Assembly (NCBI RefSeq): GCF_900113455.1
Contig: NZ_FOPI01000003.1
Coordinates: forward strand, 1 to 64,000
Direction of reading: 5' to 3'
DNA: 64,000 nt
Source of the DNA: Ligilactobacillus ruminis DSM 20403 = NBRC 102161
GTDB taxonomy: Bacteria > Bacillota > Bacilli > Lactobacillales > Lactobacillaceae
The position numbers were made by a program, and so were the translations under genes. Below the pieces are notes generated by a model that ran no database searches, was not told where the DNA came from, and was given only the letters and a program-made list of their open reading frames with translations. Shown here piece by piece: positions 9,910-19,269 of this stretch. Position 1 is the first letter of the stretch. The number at the start of each line of letters is the position of its first letter.

Positions 9910-10512
9910 ATGAAAATTGCAATTTTGGCTTCCGGAAACGGAACTAATTTTCAAGCTTTGGCTGAAAAATTTCAATCAGGTGAAATTCCCGGCGAATTGG
10001 CGTTGCTTTTTTGCGATCATCCTGATGCTTATGTGGTTGAACGTGCCAAAAAGCTCAACGTTCCTTATGAATCTTTTACGGTGAAGGAATGCGGCGGCAA
10101 GAAGCCATATGAAGAAAGACTTTTAGATTTGCTTAATGCGAATCAGATTGACTTTTTGATCTTAGCAGGATACATGCGCGTAATCGGTGCAGAGATTATC
10201 AAAACGTTTGAAAACAGCATCATTAACCTTCATCCTGCTTACCTGCCGGAATATCCCGGACTTCATTCGATTGAGAGGGCTTTTGAAGATCATGTTCAAA
10301 ACGGCAGGACAGAAACCGGCGTAACCGTTCATTATGTTGATTGCGGCCTTGATTCGGGTCCGATTATCGCACAGCGTCACGTTCCGATTTATGATGAGGA
10401 CACGGTTGATGAGTTGGAAGAAAGGGTTCATGAATGTGAGCACATTTTATTTCCGCAGACGATCAAAAGAGTGTTAAATGACAGAATTGCATACGAGAAA
10501 GGAAGTAATTGA
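9910..10512 (+). CDS. purN: Phosphoribosylglycinamide formyltransferase
   Basis: 200 residues. It transfers a formyl group from 10-formyl-THF to GAR. The opening IAILASGNGTNFQAL, the FLILAGYMRVIG block, and the catalytic NLHPAYLPEYPGLHSIERAF with the later ETGVTVHYVD are those of PurN. It starts 11 bases after purM behind AAGGGG and ends 3 bases before purH. Confidence 0.97.
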   Translation: MKIAILASGNGTNFQALAEKFQSGEIPGELALLFCDHPDAYVVERAKKLNVPYESFTVKECGGKKPYEERLLDLLNANQIDFLILAGYMRVIGAEIIKTFENSIINLHPAYLPEYPGLHSIERAFEDHVQNGRTETGVTVHYVDCGLDSGPIIAQRHVPIYDEDTVDELEERVHECEHILFPQTIKRVLNDRIAYEKGSN

Positions 10513-10515
10513 AAA

Positions 10516-12054
10516 ATGAGACGAGCACTTGTCAGTGTTTCCGATAAAAATGATCTGGTACCTTTCGTAAAGGGATTGGTTGAAAATGATTTTGAAATCA
10601 TTTCAACAGGCGGGACAAAAAAGGTTCTTGATGAAGCAGGAATTAAAACGATTTCAGTTGAAGAAGTTACCGGTTTTCCTGAAATTTTGGATGGTCGCGT
10701 CAAAACGCTCAACCCATATATTCACGGAGGGCTGCTCGGACGTCGAGATGTTCCCGAACACGTTGAGACGATGAAGAAACTCAATATTCATCCGATTGAT
10801 TTGGTTTGCGTCAACTTGTATCCTTTCAAGCAAACGATTGAAAAACCGGATTGCACGTTGGCTGATGCGATTGAAAACATCGATATTGGTGGCCCGAGCA
10901 TGGTTCGTTCTGCAGCTAAAAATTATCACGACGTTACGATTGTGGTTGACAAAGCCGATTATCAAACGGTGTTGGACGAATTTAACGAAAACGGCAAAAC
11001 AACGCTTGAAACGCGGGCAAAATTGGCTGCCAAGGCATTCAGACACACGGCTGCGTATGATGCGCTCATTTCACAATATTTATCTGAAAAAGTCGGGGTT
11101 GAAGCACCTGAAAAGCTTACTTTAACGTACGAGCTCGAAGATACGATGCGGTATGGCGAAAATTCTCATCAACGCGCTTGGTTTTATCGGGATGCATTGC
11201 CGAAGAAGTATTCGGTTTCCAGTGCAAAACAGCTTCACGGAAAACAGCTTTCTTATAACAATATCAAAGATGCTGATGCTGCAATCAGAATTGCGCGAGA
11301 ATTCAATGAACCGACCGTCGTTGCTTTGAAACATATGAATCCGTGCGGAATCGGACGTGCTGATAATATCGAAACAGCTTGGGATCGTGCCTATGCTGCT
11401 GATCCGATTTCGATTTTTGGTGGAATTATCGTCTTGAATCGAAAAGTCGATCTCAAAACGGCTGAAAAGATGCATGAACTCTTTTTGGAAATCATTATTG
11501 CTCCTGGTTATGACGATGATGCGTTTGAAGTTTTGGCCAAAAAGAAGAATATCCGTCTGCTGCAGCTTGATTTTGAAAACAAGGATGAAAAGACTCGTTT
11601 TGAAACGGTTTCGATTATGGGCGGGCTTTTGATGCAAGAGCAAGACGTCATCGAAGAAAATGAATCCGAATGGAAGGTCGTAACTAAGAACAAGCCGACG
11701 AAAGAACAGCTTGAAGCATTGATGTTTGCTTGGAAGGCAGTTAAACATACGAAATCAAATGCAATCGTTGTCGCCGATGACAAGCAGACGCTGGGAATCG
11801 GCGCGGGACAGCCGAACCGCATCGATTCAACGAAGATTGCCATCAAGCATGCCGGAGACAAGATTACTGATGCTGCCGTGATGGCATCCGATGCGTTCTT
11901 CCCGATGGATGATTGCGTCCAATATGCCGCAGAACACGGTATCAAGGCAATCGTTCATCCTGGCGGCTCGATTCGTGATCAAGATTCCATTGATATGGCC
12001 GACAAGTACGGCATCACGATGGTTATGACAGGCATTCGTCACTTCAGACACTAA
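10516..12054 (+). CDS. purH: Bifunctional AICAR formyltransferase / IMP cyclohydrolase
   Basis: 512 residues. The N-terminal MGS-like IMP cyclohydrolase domain ([20 protein letters not shown]) is followed by the AICAR transformylase domain with [14 protein letters not shown] and [13 protein letters not shown]. It carries out the last two steps to IMP. The spacing to purN is 3 bases, with AAAGGAAG upstream of the ATG. It is intact and of usual length. Confidence 0.97.
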   Translation: MRRALVSVSDKNDLVPFVKGLVENDFEIISTGGTKKVLDEAGIKTISVEEVTGFPEILDGRVKTLNPYIHGGLLGRRDVPEHVETMKKLNIHPIDLVCVNLYPFKQTIEKPDCTLADAIENIDIGGPSMVRSAAKNYHDVTIVVDKADYQTVLDEFNENGKTTLETRAKLAAKAFRHTAAYDALISQYLSEKVGVEAPEKLTLTYELEDTMRYGENSHQRAWFYRDALPKKYSVSSAKQLHGKQLSYNNIKDADAAIRIAREFNEPTVVALKHMNPCGIGRADNIETAWDRAYAADPISIFGGIIVLNRKVDLKTAEKMHELFLEIIIAPGYDDDAFEVLAKKKNIRLLQLDFENKDEKTRFETVSIMGGLLMQEQDVIEENESEWKVVTKNKPTKEQLEALMFAWKAVKHTKSNAIVVADDKQTLGIGAGQPNRIDSTKIAIKHAGDKITDAAVMASDAFFPMDDCVQYAAEHGIKAIVHPGGSIRDQDSIDMADKYGITMVMTGIRHFRH

Positions 12055-12072
12055 GATTTTAGGTGATAATTG

Positions 12073-13338
12073 ATGAAAGATAATCTGAATTTGTTAGTCG
12101 TAGGTTCCGGGGGACGTGAACATGCGATTGCCAAGAAGCTGCTTGAAAGTTCGCATGTTGAGCATGTTTACGTTGCGCCAGGAAACATCGGAATGGAAAG
12201 CGAAGGCATTTCAACGGTTGCAATCGAAGAAACCGATTTTGACGCTTTGAAGGGGTTTGCTTATGACCACGGAATCGAATGGACGTTTGTCGGTCCGGAA
12301 GATGCTCTTTGCGCTGGCATCGTTGATTCGTTCAGAAAAGACGGCTTGAAGATTTTTGGACCCGACAAAGAAGCGGCACGTCTTGAAGGTTCGAAGGATT
12401 TTGCTTTGGAATTTATGGAAAAGCATCATGTTCCTACCGCAAAATACAGTACGTTCCGTTCATCAGAAGATGCGATCAGCGGTTTGGAAAAATTTGAAGA
12501 ACCGGTCGTTATCAAAGCTGACGGTCTTGCTGGCGGTAAAGGCGTCGTTATCGCCAAGACGAAGGCGGAAGCTGAAGAAGAAATCAAGGCGATGTTCAGA
12601 AAAGGACAAGAGCAAATCGTTTTGGAAGAATTTCTTTCCGGTGACGAATATTCGATGTTTGTCGTGATCGGTGAAGAAGATTATCGCATTCTTCCGATGG
12701 CTCAAGACCACAAGCGAGCATATGATCGCGATGAAGGTCCAAACACGGGCGGAATGGGGGCCTATAGTCCTTTGCCTCAGCTTTCCGAATCAGACTATGA
12801 GCGAATGGTTGAAGAGGTTGTCGAACCGACCATTAATGGTTTGCGCAAAGCCGAATTCAATTATATCGGCTTGATTTATATCGGGATGATTTTAACGGGG
12901 CAAGGACCAAAAGTAATCGAATACAACGTCCGTTTAGGCGATCCGGAAACGCAAGTTGTTTTGCCGCGAATCGATTCCGATTTTGCCGAGTTGGTTGACG
13001 CGGCCATCAACGGTAATCCGCTTCCAAAAGTTAAGCAAACTGAAAATGCCGTTATAGGCGTTGTTTTAGCTGCTGAGGGCTATCCGAAATCTCCTGTCAA
13101 AGGCCATAAATTGCCTGAACTTGAAGAATCAGGCGATATTTCAATCGATTATGCAAACGTTGCGGGCGAATTTCCAAACGTTACCGCAAATGGAGGGCGT
13201 TTGCTGACGGCAATCGCAACTGCTGAAACGATTGAAGATGCTCAACAAAAGATTTATCGATATCTTGAAGAGCATGAATTTGACAAGTGCTTTTATCGTA
13301 AAGACATCGGCTATAAGGCAACAGGAAAAAGGTTTTAA
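12073..13338 (+). CDS. purD: Phosphoribosylamine-glycine ligase
   Basis: 421 residues. ATP-grasp enzyme joining glycine to phosphoribosylamine. The N-terminus NLLVVGSGGREHAIAKKL, the ADGLAGGKGVVIA loop and the metal-site VIEYNVRLGDPETQ are all present. ATG at 12073 was preferred to the TTG just before it because AGGTGA lies about 6-11 bases upstream. It is the last gene of the operon and is followed after 12 bases by a terminator. In the pathway it acts second, directly after PurF. Confidence 0.96.
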   Translation: MKDNLNLLVVGSGGREHAIAKKLLESSHVEHVYVAPGNIGMESEGISTVAIEETDFDALKGFAYDHGIEWTFVGPEDALCAGIVDSFRKDGLKIFGPDKEAARLEGSKDFALEFMEKHHVPTAKYSTFRSSEDAISGLEKFEEPVVIKADGLAGGKGVVIAKTKAEAEEEIKAMFRKGQEQIVLEEFLSGDEYSMFVVIGEEDYRILPMAQDHKRAYDRDEGPNTGGMGAYSPLPQLSESDYERMVEEVVEPTINGLRKAEFNYIGLIYIGMILTGQGPKVIEYNVRLGDPETQVVLPRIDSDFAELVDAAINGNPLPKVKQTENAVIGVVLAAEGYPKSPVKGHKLPELEESGDISIDYANVAGEFPNVTANGGRLLTAIATAETIEDAQQKIYRYLEEHEFDKCFYRKDIGYKATGKRF

Positions 13339-13350
13339 AAGTATTTTGCA

Positions 13351-13382
13351 AGCGGGCTCGTTTGATGCTGAGTCCGCTTTTT
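13351..13382 (+). terminator. Terminator of the purine operon
   Basis: The arms AGCGGGCTC (13351-13359) and GAGTCCGCT (13370-13378) flank a 10-base loop and are followed by five T. It starts 13 bases after the purD stop. Confidence 0.85.
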
Positions 13383-13454
13383 GTGCAATTAATTATCTAA
13401 AGGCGTATAATTGATGTGTGTGATTAATTTGTCATGAAAGTTGAGGAAGTTACA

Positions 13455-15998
13455 ATGGCTGAACTATTAAGATTTTATAATGATTTTCAACCAAGTCACT
13501 ACGATTTGTATATTGATATCAATCGTTCAAAGAAAACGATTGTCGGGAAAACAACAATTGTCGGCGAAGCCAAAAAGACCGATATTGCAATTCATCAAAA
13601 ATATTTGAACGTTAAGAGCGTTAAAGAAAATGGTAAAAATGCGGAATTTAAGGTTGACGATGCAAACGATGCGATTTTGATCAAACTTGAAAATGCAGGG
13701 AAAACAGAGCTTTTCATCGAATATGATGCTGAACTTACCGACACGATGATGGGGATTTACCCATCATACTATGAAGTCGATGGTCAAAAAAAGCAGATTA
13801 TCGGGACTCAATTCGAAACGAACGCTGCTCGTCAAGCATTTCCTTGTGTTGACGAACCTGAAGCCAAGGCAACGTTTTCTCTTGCGCTTAAATATGATGA
13901 GCATGAAGGCGAAACGACTTTGAGCAATATGCCGGAAATCAAATGCGAAGACGGCGTCCATTATTTTCAAGAAACAGTTCGTATGTCTACATACCTTGTG
14001 GCATTTGCCTTTGGCGAACTGCAAGGCAAGCTGACTGAAACGAAAAGCGGCGTCAAGATCGGTGTTTTTGGAACGAAAGCACATAAATCCAAAGAACTTG
14101 ATTTTGCTTTAGACATTGCCAAGCGCTCAATCGAATTTTATGAAGATTACTATCAAACGCCTTATCCGTTGCCTCATTCCTGGCAGTTGGCACTGCCTGA
14201 CTTTTCAGCAGGCGCGATGGAAAACTGGGGACTCGTTACTTATCGCGAAGTCTATTTGATGGTTGATCCCGACCACACGGCCTTGGATCAAAAAAAGCTT
14301 GTTGCGACCGTTATTGCGCATGAGCTTGCTCATCAATGGTTCGGAGATCTTGTCACGATGAAATGGTGGGATGATTTATGGTTGAATGAAAGTTTTGCCA
14401 ACATGATGGAGTACGTTGCCGTTGATGCTCTTGAACCGGATTGGAATATTTGGGAAATGTTCCAAACGTCAGAAGCGGCTGCAGCACTTTTGCGCGATGC
14501 AACCGATGGGGTTCAGTCAGTCCATGTCGAAGTTAACGACCCTGCCGAAATCGATACGCTTTTTGATGGTGCAATCGTTTATGCTAAGGGCTCAAGGATG
14601 CTTGTCATGGTTCGTTCTTTGATCGGTGATGACGCTTTGCGCAAAGGATTGAAAAATTATTTTGCGGAACATAAGTATTCCAATGCTGCTGGAGCAGATT
14701 TATGGAAGGCGCTCGGAGAAGCTTCCGGAATCGATGTCGGCACGATCATGAATTCATGGCTCGAACAGCCGGGATACCCTGTCGTTTCGGCAAGGGTTGA
14801 CGATGGAAAACTCGTCCTGACGCAAAAGCAATTCTTCATCGGCAAAGGAAAAGAAGTTTCTCGCAAGTGGCAAATTCCGCTCAACAGCAATTATGAAGAA
14901 GTTCCGGATCTCATGGCGGATAAAGAGCTTGTTGTGGGCGATTATGCTGAAATGAGGCAAAAAGAAGGCAAGCCTTTCCGCTTGAATCTGGAAAACAATG
15001 CGCATTTTATCGTTGAGTACGATGATGAATTGTTCAAGGATATTTTGGAAAATACTGAAGAACTAGATGACATTTCCGAACTCCAACTGATGCAGGATCT
15101 TTACTTGTTGGCAGAAGGTCAAAAAATTGACTATAAGGAACTTGTGCCGTTGCTTCAGCTATTTGCGAACAGCAAATCCAGCATGGTCAACCAATACTTG
15201 TATTCGGTTGCAAACGGTTTTAAGAAGTTCGTTGAAGCCGATACGAAAGAAGAAAAAGAACTGCGTCGCTATTTTGAAACTCTGAGTTCGGAAAACTTCA
15301 AGCGTTTGGGCGTCTTGCCAAAGGATGGCGAAACGGCAGAAGACGAATTGTCTCGTCCGTTCGTATTAAGTGCCGCATTGTATGCCAAAAATGAGGATGC
15401 AATCAAAGAAACGCATGATTTGTTCGTTGCGTCAAAGGATAATCTGCTTGAGGTTTCAGCAGGAATTCGACCTTACGTTTTGATGAACGAAGTCGTCAAC
15501 TTCAGTTCTGATGATTTATTCGACAAGCTTCTTGAGGAATATCGCAAAACAGCTGACGGCGGGTATAAGGCCGATATCAGATATGCGTTGACAAAGACGC
15601 CGGACATCAAATCGGCAGAGAAAATCGTTTCTTATTTTGAAGATGCCGATACGATCAAGCCGCAAGATCTTCGCGGATGGTTCCAGGGAGTTTTGGCCAA
15701 TGAAAAAGGTCAAGAAGCCGCTTGGAATTGGATTTGCGATGAATGGGGCTGGCTTGAAAAAACGGTCGGCGGCGATATGGAATTTCCGACATATGTTACG
15801 GTTATCTCCAAAGTATTCAAAACCAGGAAACGTTTGGAAGAATTCAAGCGATTCTTTGAGCCAAAACTTGACAATCCGGGACTGGCTCGCGAAATTAAGA
15901 TGGATACGGAAGTTATTCAAAGCCGCATCAATCTGATTGAAACACAAAAAGCCGGTCTCAATGCGGCAATTGAAAAGGAAATCGCTAGATTGAGATAA
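13455..15998 (+). CDS. pepN: Aminopeptidase N, zinc metallopeptidase of family M1
   Basis: 847 residues, matching PepN of lactic acid bacteria (about 845). It removes N-terminal residues from peptides in the cytosol; there is no signal peptide. The exopeptidase motif AGAMENWG and the zinc site HELAHQWFGD followed by NESFANMMEY give HExxH-x18-E. A second ATG at 13434 is in frame, but 13455 has GAGGAAG 6-11 bases upstream and gives the usual MAELLRFYNDFQPSHYDLY opening. A TATAAT at 13406-13411 is a likely -10. It is monocistronic, with its own terminator. Confidence 0.95.
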   Translation: MAELLRFYNDFQPSHYDLYIDINRSKKTIVGKTTIVGEAKKTDIAIHQKYLNVKSVKENGKNAEFKVDDANDAILIKLENAGKTELFIEYDAELTDTMMGIYPSYYEVDGQKKQIIGTQFETNAARQAFPCVDEPEAKATFSLALKYDEHEGETTLSNMPEIKCEDGVHYFQETVRMSTYLVAFAFGELQGKLTETKSGVKIGVFGTKAHKSKELDFALDIAKRSIEFYEDYYQTPYPLPHSWQLALPDFSAGAMENWGLVTYREVYLMVDPDHTALDQKKLVATVIAHELAHQWFGDLVTMKWWDDLWLNESFANMMEYVAVDALEPDWNIWEMFQTSEAAAALLRDATDGVQSVHVEVNDPAEIDTLFDGAIVYAKGSRMLVMVRSLIGDDALRKGLKNYFAEHKYSNAAGADLWKALGEASGIDVGTIMNSWLEQPGYPVVSARVDDGKLVLTQKQFFIGKGKEVSRKWQIPLNSNYEEVPDLMADKELVVGDYAEMRQKEGKPFRLNLENNAHFIVEYDDELFKDILENTEELDDISELQLMQDLYLLAEGQKIDYKELVPLLQLFANSKSSMVNQYLYSVANGFKKFVEADTKEEKELRRYFETLSSENFKRLGVLPKDGETAEDELSRPFVLSAALYAKNEDAIKETHDLFVASKDNLLEVSAGIRPYVLMNEVVNFSSDDLFDKLLEEYRKTADGGYKADIRYALTKTPDIKSAEKIVSYFEDADTIKPQDLRGWFQGVLANEKGQEAAWNWICDEWGWLEKTVGGDMEFPTYVTVISKVFKTRKRLEEFKRFFEPKLDNPGLAREIKMDTEVIQSRINLIETQKAGLNAAIEKEIARLR

Positions 15999-16045
15999 AG
16001 TTACGGTTGGATGTTTTTGATCGTTTCAAATGAAAAATTTGCTAA

Positions 16046-16080
16046 AAATCTTCGGGAAAAGTTGTCTCGAAGATTTTTTT
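16046..16080 (+). terminator. Terminator of pepN
   Basis: The arms AAATCTTCG (16046-16054) and CGAAGATTT (16068-16076) are followed by a run of T to 16080. It lies about 48 bases after the pepN stop. Confidence 0.8.
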
Positions 16081-16147
16081 GATGAATAAAATTTTTAAAG
16101 ATTGTGAATTCGTGTTAATTCAGACTCTTGAAATTTGTGCTAACAGG

Positions 16148-16161
16148 TGATAACGTTATCA
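16148..16161 (+). promoter_or_regulatory. cre-like palindrome upstream of the LysR gene
   Basis: TGATAACGTTATCA is a perfect 14-bp palindrome that fits the catabolite-responsive element consensus TGNNARCGNWWWCA at every position. It sits 32 bases before the LysR ATG, so CcpA repression by carbon source is a reasonable inference. Another LacI-family protein could use the same shape of site. Confidence 0.55.
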
Positions 16162-16193
16162 AGTAAACAAGAATGTAAAGGTGGTGGTAGACT

Positions 16194-17084
16194 ATGGCTA
16201 ATTTTGCGTATCGTGTATTTAGCGAGGTTGCCAAGCAAAAGACGTTTGTCTCAGCGGCAAATATATTGAACGTTACACCGTCGGCAATCAGTCACTCGAT
16301 TTCCGGATTGGAGGAAGAACTGGGTTTTGCATTGTTTGTCCGCAACAGAACCGGCATAATGTTGACCCCTGATGGAGAAAAGGTTTTGCCGATCGTTCAG
16401 GAAATACTTAACTCGGAAGCTAAGCTTAATGAAGAAGCCGCGAGAATCAAAGGACTGAATCAAGGATCGATCAGAATCGGAGCCTTCAGCAGCGTCTGCA
16501 TCAATTGGCTTCCTGACGTTATCAACGCATTCAAGAAAAAATATCCTGAAGTTGAGATCTCAGTCAGACAGGGGGCTTTCAATGAAGTTGCAGAGTCAGT
16601 CAGGTTCGGCAGCCTTGAAATCGGTTTCTCAGCTTTGCCGATTCAAGAAAAGCTTTCGGTTTTGCCGCTTTATAAAGACAGAATTTATTGCGTTGCTCCT
16701 GAAGGTTTCGTTCCTGAAAACGGAAAAACGGTCGTTGCTTCCGACGTTTGCGACGAAACGTTTATTTTGCAGCAAATCGACTATGACAGGGACACCAAAA
16801 AAGCTTTGGATGCCTTTCATGTTTCGCTGAACTCTATTCAGTACAGTATCGACGATGCTTCGATTATTGCAATGGTCGAATCAGGACTCGGATTTGGTAT
16901 TTTGCCGGAGCTTGCGCTGCAAAAACTTTCGGGTCGGGTGGTTTGTTATCCGTTTGATGGAAATTTTTATCGGACGATTTGTTTGGTTTCGCACGCTAAG
17001 AGCCAACAGACCCCGTCAACCCAAGTATTTATCGAAGAAGTTCAGACATATCTTGATAAGCGTTACGGAAAAAAACGTCTTTAA
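16194..17084 (+). CDS. LysR-family transcriptional regulator
   Basis: 296 residues. The N-terminal winged helix-turn-helix (residues 1-60, SEVAKQKTFVSAANILNVTP then SAISHSISGLEEELGFALF) and the C-terminal periplasmic-binding-like effector domain are typical of LysR regulators. The effector is unknown. The ATG follows AAAGGTGGTGG. The downstream MATE exporter is on the same strand after about 120 bases, so it may be a target or co-transcribed. The cre-like site at 16148-16161 suggests carbon control of this gene. Confidence 0.85.
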   Translation: MANFAYRVFSEVAKQKTFVSAANILNVTPSAISHSISGLEEELGFALFVRNRTGIMLTPDGEKVLPIVQEILNSEAKLNEEAARIKGLNQGSIRIGAFSSVCINWLPDVINAFKKKYPEVEISVRQGAFNEVAESVRFGSLEIGFSALPIQEKLSVLPLYKDRIYCVAPEGFVPENGKTVVASDVCDETFILQQIDYDRDTKKALDAFHVSLNSIQYSIDDASIIAMVESGLGFGILPELALQKLSGRVVCYPFDGNFYRTICLVSHAKSQQTPSTQVFIEEVQTYLDKRYGKKRL

Positions 17085-17206
17085 ATGAAAGGAGAAAGGG
17101 GCAAGCTGACTCTTGGATTTAAATGCAGCGCACGATTGATACGGTGCGAAGCATGGAAAAGGGAAGTCTGTTTTTGGCATCGACGTCGCATTTGCCTCAA
17201 AGAAAA

Positions 17207-18586
17207 ATGAAAACACTAACAAAAGGAAATCCGATCAAACTAATCTTGCTGTTTGCCGTTCCGTTGCTTATCGGCAATCTTTTTCAACAGCTTTACAGCT
17301 TGTCTGATACGATTATCGTCGGACAAACGCTTGGAGTTGACGCATTGGCAGCGGTTGGTTCGACCGGCAGCATTCAGTTTTTGATTATCGGTTTTGCGCA
17401 AGGGCTTACCGCAGGATTGTCAATCTTGACTGCACAATATTTCGGAGCAGGCGATTACCAAAAAGTTCGCCAAAGTTTCGTGACCAGCATCGTGATTACT
17501 GTCATAGTAACCGTGCTGTTGACGATTTTTAGTTTGACTTTCGTCGGCAAGATCTTGGAATTGATGCAAACACCGGCAGAAATCAAAAATGATGCTCAAA
17601 CGTTTATCTCGGTTATTTTTGCAAGCATGGTAGTATTGATGGCATACAATCTGCTTTCAAACATTATCAGAGCATTGGGAGACAGTAAGACGCCGCTTTA
17701 TTTTTTGATTTTTGCAACTATTGTCAATGTTATTTTGGAACTGTTGTTTCTTTTGGTATTTCATTGGGGAATTGCCGGTGCAGGTTTTGCAACCGTGCTT
17801 GCACAAGGAATTTCGGTGGTTTTATGCATAGTTTATATCATCAGAAAACTGCCTTTGCTCCAAATTGAATGGAAGGATTTCAAAACGATTACCAAAGAAT
17901 CGCTTGGCAAGCATCTTTATGTTGGACTTCCGATGGCATTTCAGATGTCGATCATTGCAATCGGGGCGGTGCTGCTCCAGTCGGCTTTAAACGGTCTTGG
18001 AACGACTGCCGTCGCCGCTTCGACGGCCGGAGGAAAAATCGATCAGCTCGCAACGCTGCCGATGATGTCTTTGGGGGTTGCGATGTCGACGTTTACGGCC
18101 CAAAATTATGGTGCCAAAAAATACGGCAGAATTTTGCAAGGTGTACGACAAACAATTATCGTTTCGATTACCGTGGCAATTATCGGTGCGGTTTTAATTA
18201 TTATTTTTGGCAAACAGCTCGTTACATTGTTCGTCGGTAATCAGGCACCGGCGGTTTTGAAGCTTTCGCAAACATACTTTAACATAACGTGTACTTTTTA
18301 CTGGGTGCTTGGTATTTTATTCGTTATTCGCTATACTCTGCAAGGATTGGGACAAAGCATCGTGCCGACGCTTGCGGGAATTGCTGAACTTGTCATGAGA
18401 AGTTCAGCCGCATTGTTTCTGGCAAAAGCATTGGGTTATGCCGGTGCGTGCTGCGCCAATCCGATGGCTTGGGCAGGATCTTGTTTCGTTTTGATTCCGT
18501 CATACGTCAAATCTTACAAAATGTTGAAACAACGTGAAAAAGAACAAGACAATAAAAGCAATGAAGAAAGCGGCACTGAATTTTAA
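17207..18586 (+). CDS. MATE-family multidrug/metabolite efflux transporter
   Basis: About 459 residues from the ATG at 17207, which gives MKTLTKGNPIKLILLFAVPL, the usual opening of the DinF/NorM-like MATE group in Firmicutes. About twelve membrane helices follow, in two homologous halves. The conserved IGNLFQQLYSLSDTIIVGQT loop is in the first helix region. ATGs at 17123 and 17153 are in frame and would add 28 or 18 residues of poor hydrophobicity. None of the starts has a good ribosome site, so the start is uncertain. MATE exporters move drugs or metabolites out against Na+ or H+. The substrate is unknown. Confidence 0.82.
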   Translation: MKTLTKGNPIKLILLFAVPLLIGNLFQQLYSLSDTIIVGQTLGVDALAAVGSTGSIQFLIIGFAQGLTAGLSILTAQYFGAGDYQKVRQSFVTSIVITVIVTVLLTIFSLTFVGKILELMQTPAEIKNDAQTFISVIFASMVVLMAYNLLSNIIRALGDSKTPLYFLIFATIVNVILELLFLLVFHWGIAGAGFATVLAQGISVVLCIVYIIRKLPLLQIEWKDFKTITKESLGKHLYVGLPMAFQMSIIAIGAVLLQSALNGLGTTAVAASTAGGKIDQLATLPMMSLGVAMSTFTAQNYGAKKYGRILQGVRQTIIVSITVAIIGAVLIIIFGKQLVTLFVGNQAPAVLKLSQTYFNITCTFYWVLGILFVIRYTLQGLGQSIVPTLAGIAELVMRSSAALFLAKALGYAGACCANPMAWAGSCFVLIPSYVKSYKMLKQREKEQDNKSNEESGTEF

Positions 18587-18630
18587 AGAAACGGCTAAAA
18601 TTAAGAGTTTCTATATTTCGTTAAAAAGAC

Positions 18631-18659
18631 TTGCAATTTGTTTGAAAGTTTGATACTAT
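18631..18659 (+). promoter_or_regulatory. Promoter of the DUF2187 gene
   Basis: TTGCAA (18631-18636), a 17-base spacer and TACTAT (18654-18659). Both boxes are close to the sigma-A consensus, and the distance to the ATG is about 30 bases. Confidence 0.6.
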
Positions 18660-18690
18660 TCATATCATTGTAGGCGAAGTAGGTGAGATG

Positions 18691-18900
18691 ATGGAAACAA
18701 ATTTTCAGATCGGTGACCGTGTGGCATGCGATAAGTTCGCATCAATGAGTCATGATTTTGTTGGCTCAATTGAAAGAATCTATGAAAATTCAGCAGTAGT
18801 TGAAATTATTGAGCATCATAAAGACGATAATGTTGCCGTAACTGATTTTCATAATCGGACAGTAGTTAGTCTCAAGCATATGAAGAAAATTACTGCATAA
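18691..18900 (+). CDS. Small DUF2187 (YkvS-like) protein
   Basis: 69 residues, METNFQIGDRVACDKF and onward. Length, the opening FQIGDRV, the central GSIERIYENSAVVEI and the RTVVSLKHMK close are those of the DUF2187/YkvS group, small beta-rich proteins of unknown role in Firmicutes. ATG at 18688 and 18691 are adjacent; AGGTGA at 18681 fits the second better. It is expressed from its own promoter and precedes a tRNA gene. Confidence 0.75.
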   Translation: METNFQIGDRVACDKFASMSHDFVGSIERIYENSAVVEIIEHHKDDNVAVTDFHNRTVVSLKHMKKITA

Positions 18901-18906
18901 AAATTA

Positions 18907-18935
18907 ATGACAATTAAACAGAGATGTGATATAAT
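18907..18935 (+). promoter_or_regulatory. Promoter of the tRNA-Gly gene
   Basis: ATGACA (18907-18912), a 17-base spacer and a perfect TATAAT (18930-18935), 13 bases before the mature tRNA start. Confidence 0.65.
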
Positions 18936-18947
18936 AATCTCTGTTAT

Positions 18948-19018
18948 GCGGGTGTAGTTTAGTGGTAAAATCCCAGCTTCCCAAGCTGATGTCGCGAGTT
19001 CGATTCTCGTCACCCGCT
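18948..19018 (+). tRNA. tRNA-Gly, anticodon CCC
   Basis: The acceptor arms GCGGGTG (18948-18954) and CACCCGC (19011-19017) pair fully. The T loop reads TTCGATT, and the D arm contains TTTAGTGGTAAAA. The anticodon loop is TTCCCAA (18978-18984), so the anticodon is CCC at 18980-18982, reading GGG. The outermost anticodon-stem pair is C-A. CCA is not encoded. It lies directly upstream of the argS T-box leader, and both may be joined in one transcript. Confidence 0.93.
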
Positions 19019-19019
19019 T

Positions 19020-19227
19020 AAGACTTCGGATATAGCGGTCTTGTCCAATAATAAAAGAGGAGTAGCCTGCGGAAACTTGCAGCGAGTTCGGGGGGATGGA
19101 AGCCGAGCAGCGGAAACTGGCGAAGCGCACTTTTTAGGATGCATTTTAATATTGAGTGGATGATTCAATTAGAGTGGTACCGCGGGGAAATCTCGTCTCT
19201 TGTTTTTTGACAGGGGACGTTTTTTTT
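19020..19227 (+). promoter_or_regulatory. T-box leader of argS (probable Arg specifier CGC)
   Basis: The T-box core AGAGTGGTACCGCG (19171-19184) is followed by a terminator hairpin CGTCTCTTG / CAGGGGACG (19194-19219) and eight T. The 5' part contains a stem I-like region with GAGTAG and ATGGAAGCC. By analogy with other leaders, the codon before the basal helix is CGC (19126-19128), an arginine codon. Uncharged tRNA-Arg would favour the antiterminator and argS expression. Confidence 0.88.
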
Positions 19228-19269
19228 ATCCGTTTTATTCTACTAAAATTCAGGAGGAATCAATTATTT

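Noticed and set aside
11122-11748. 208-codon open frame antisense to purH
   Set aside because: It lies wholly inside a conserved gene, has no ribosome site and shows no family features; long antisense frames are common in this codon usage.
18590-18625. AGAAAC/GTTTCT inverted repeat after the MATE gene
   Set aside because: Short stem and no T-run, so not called a terminator.
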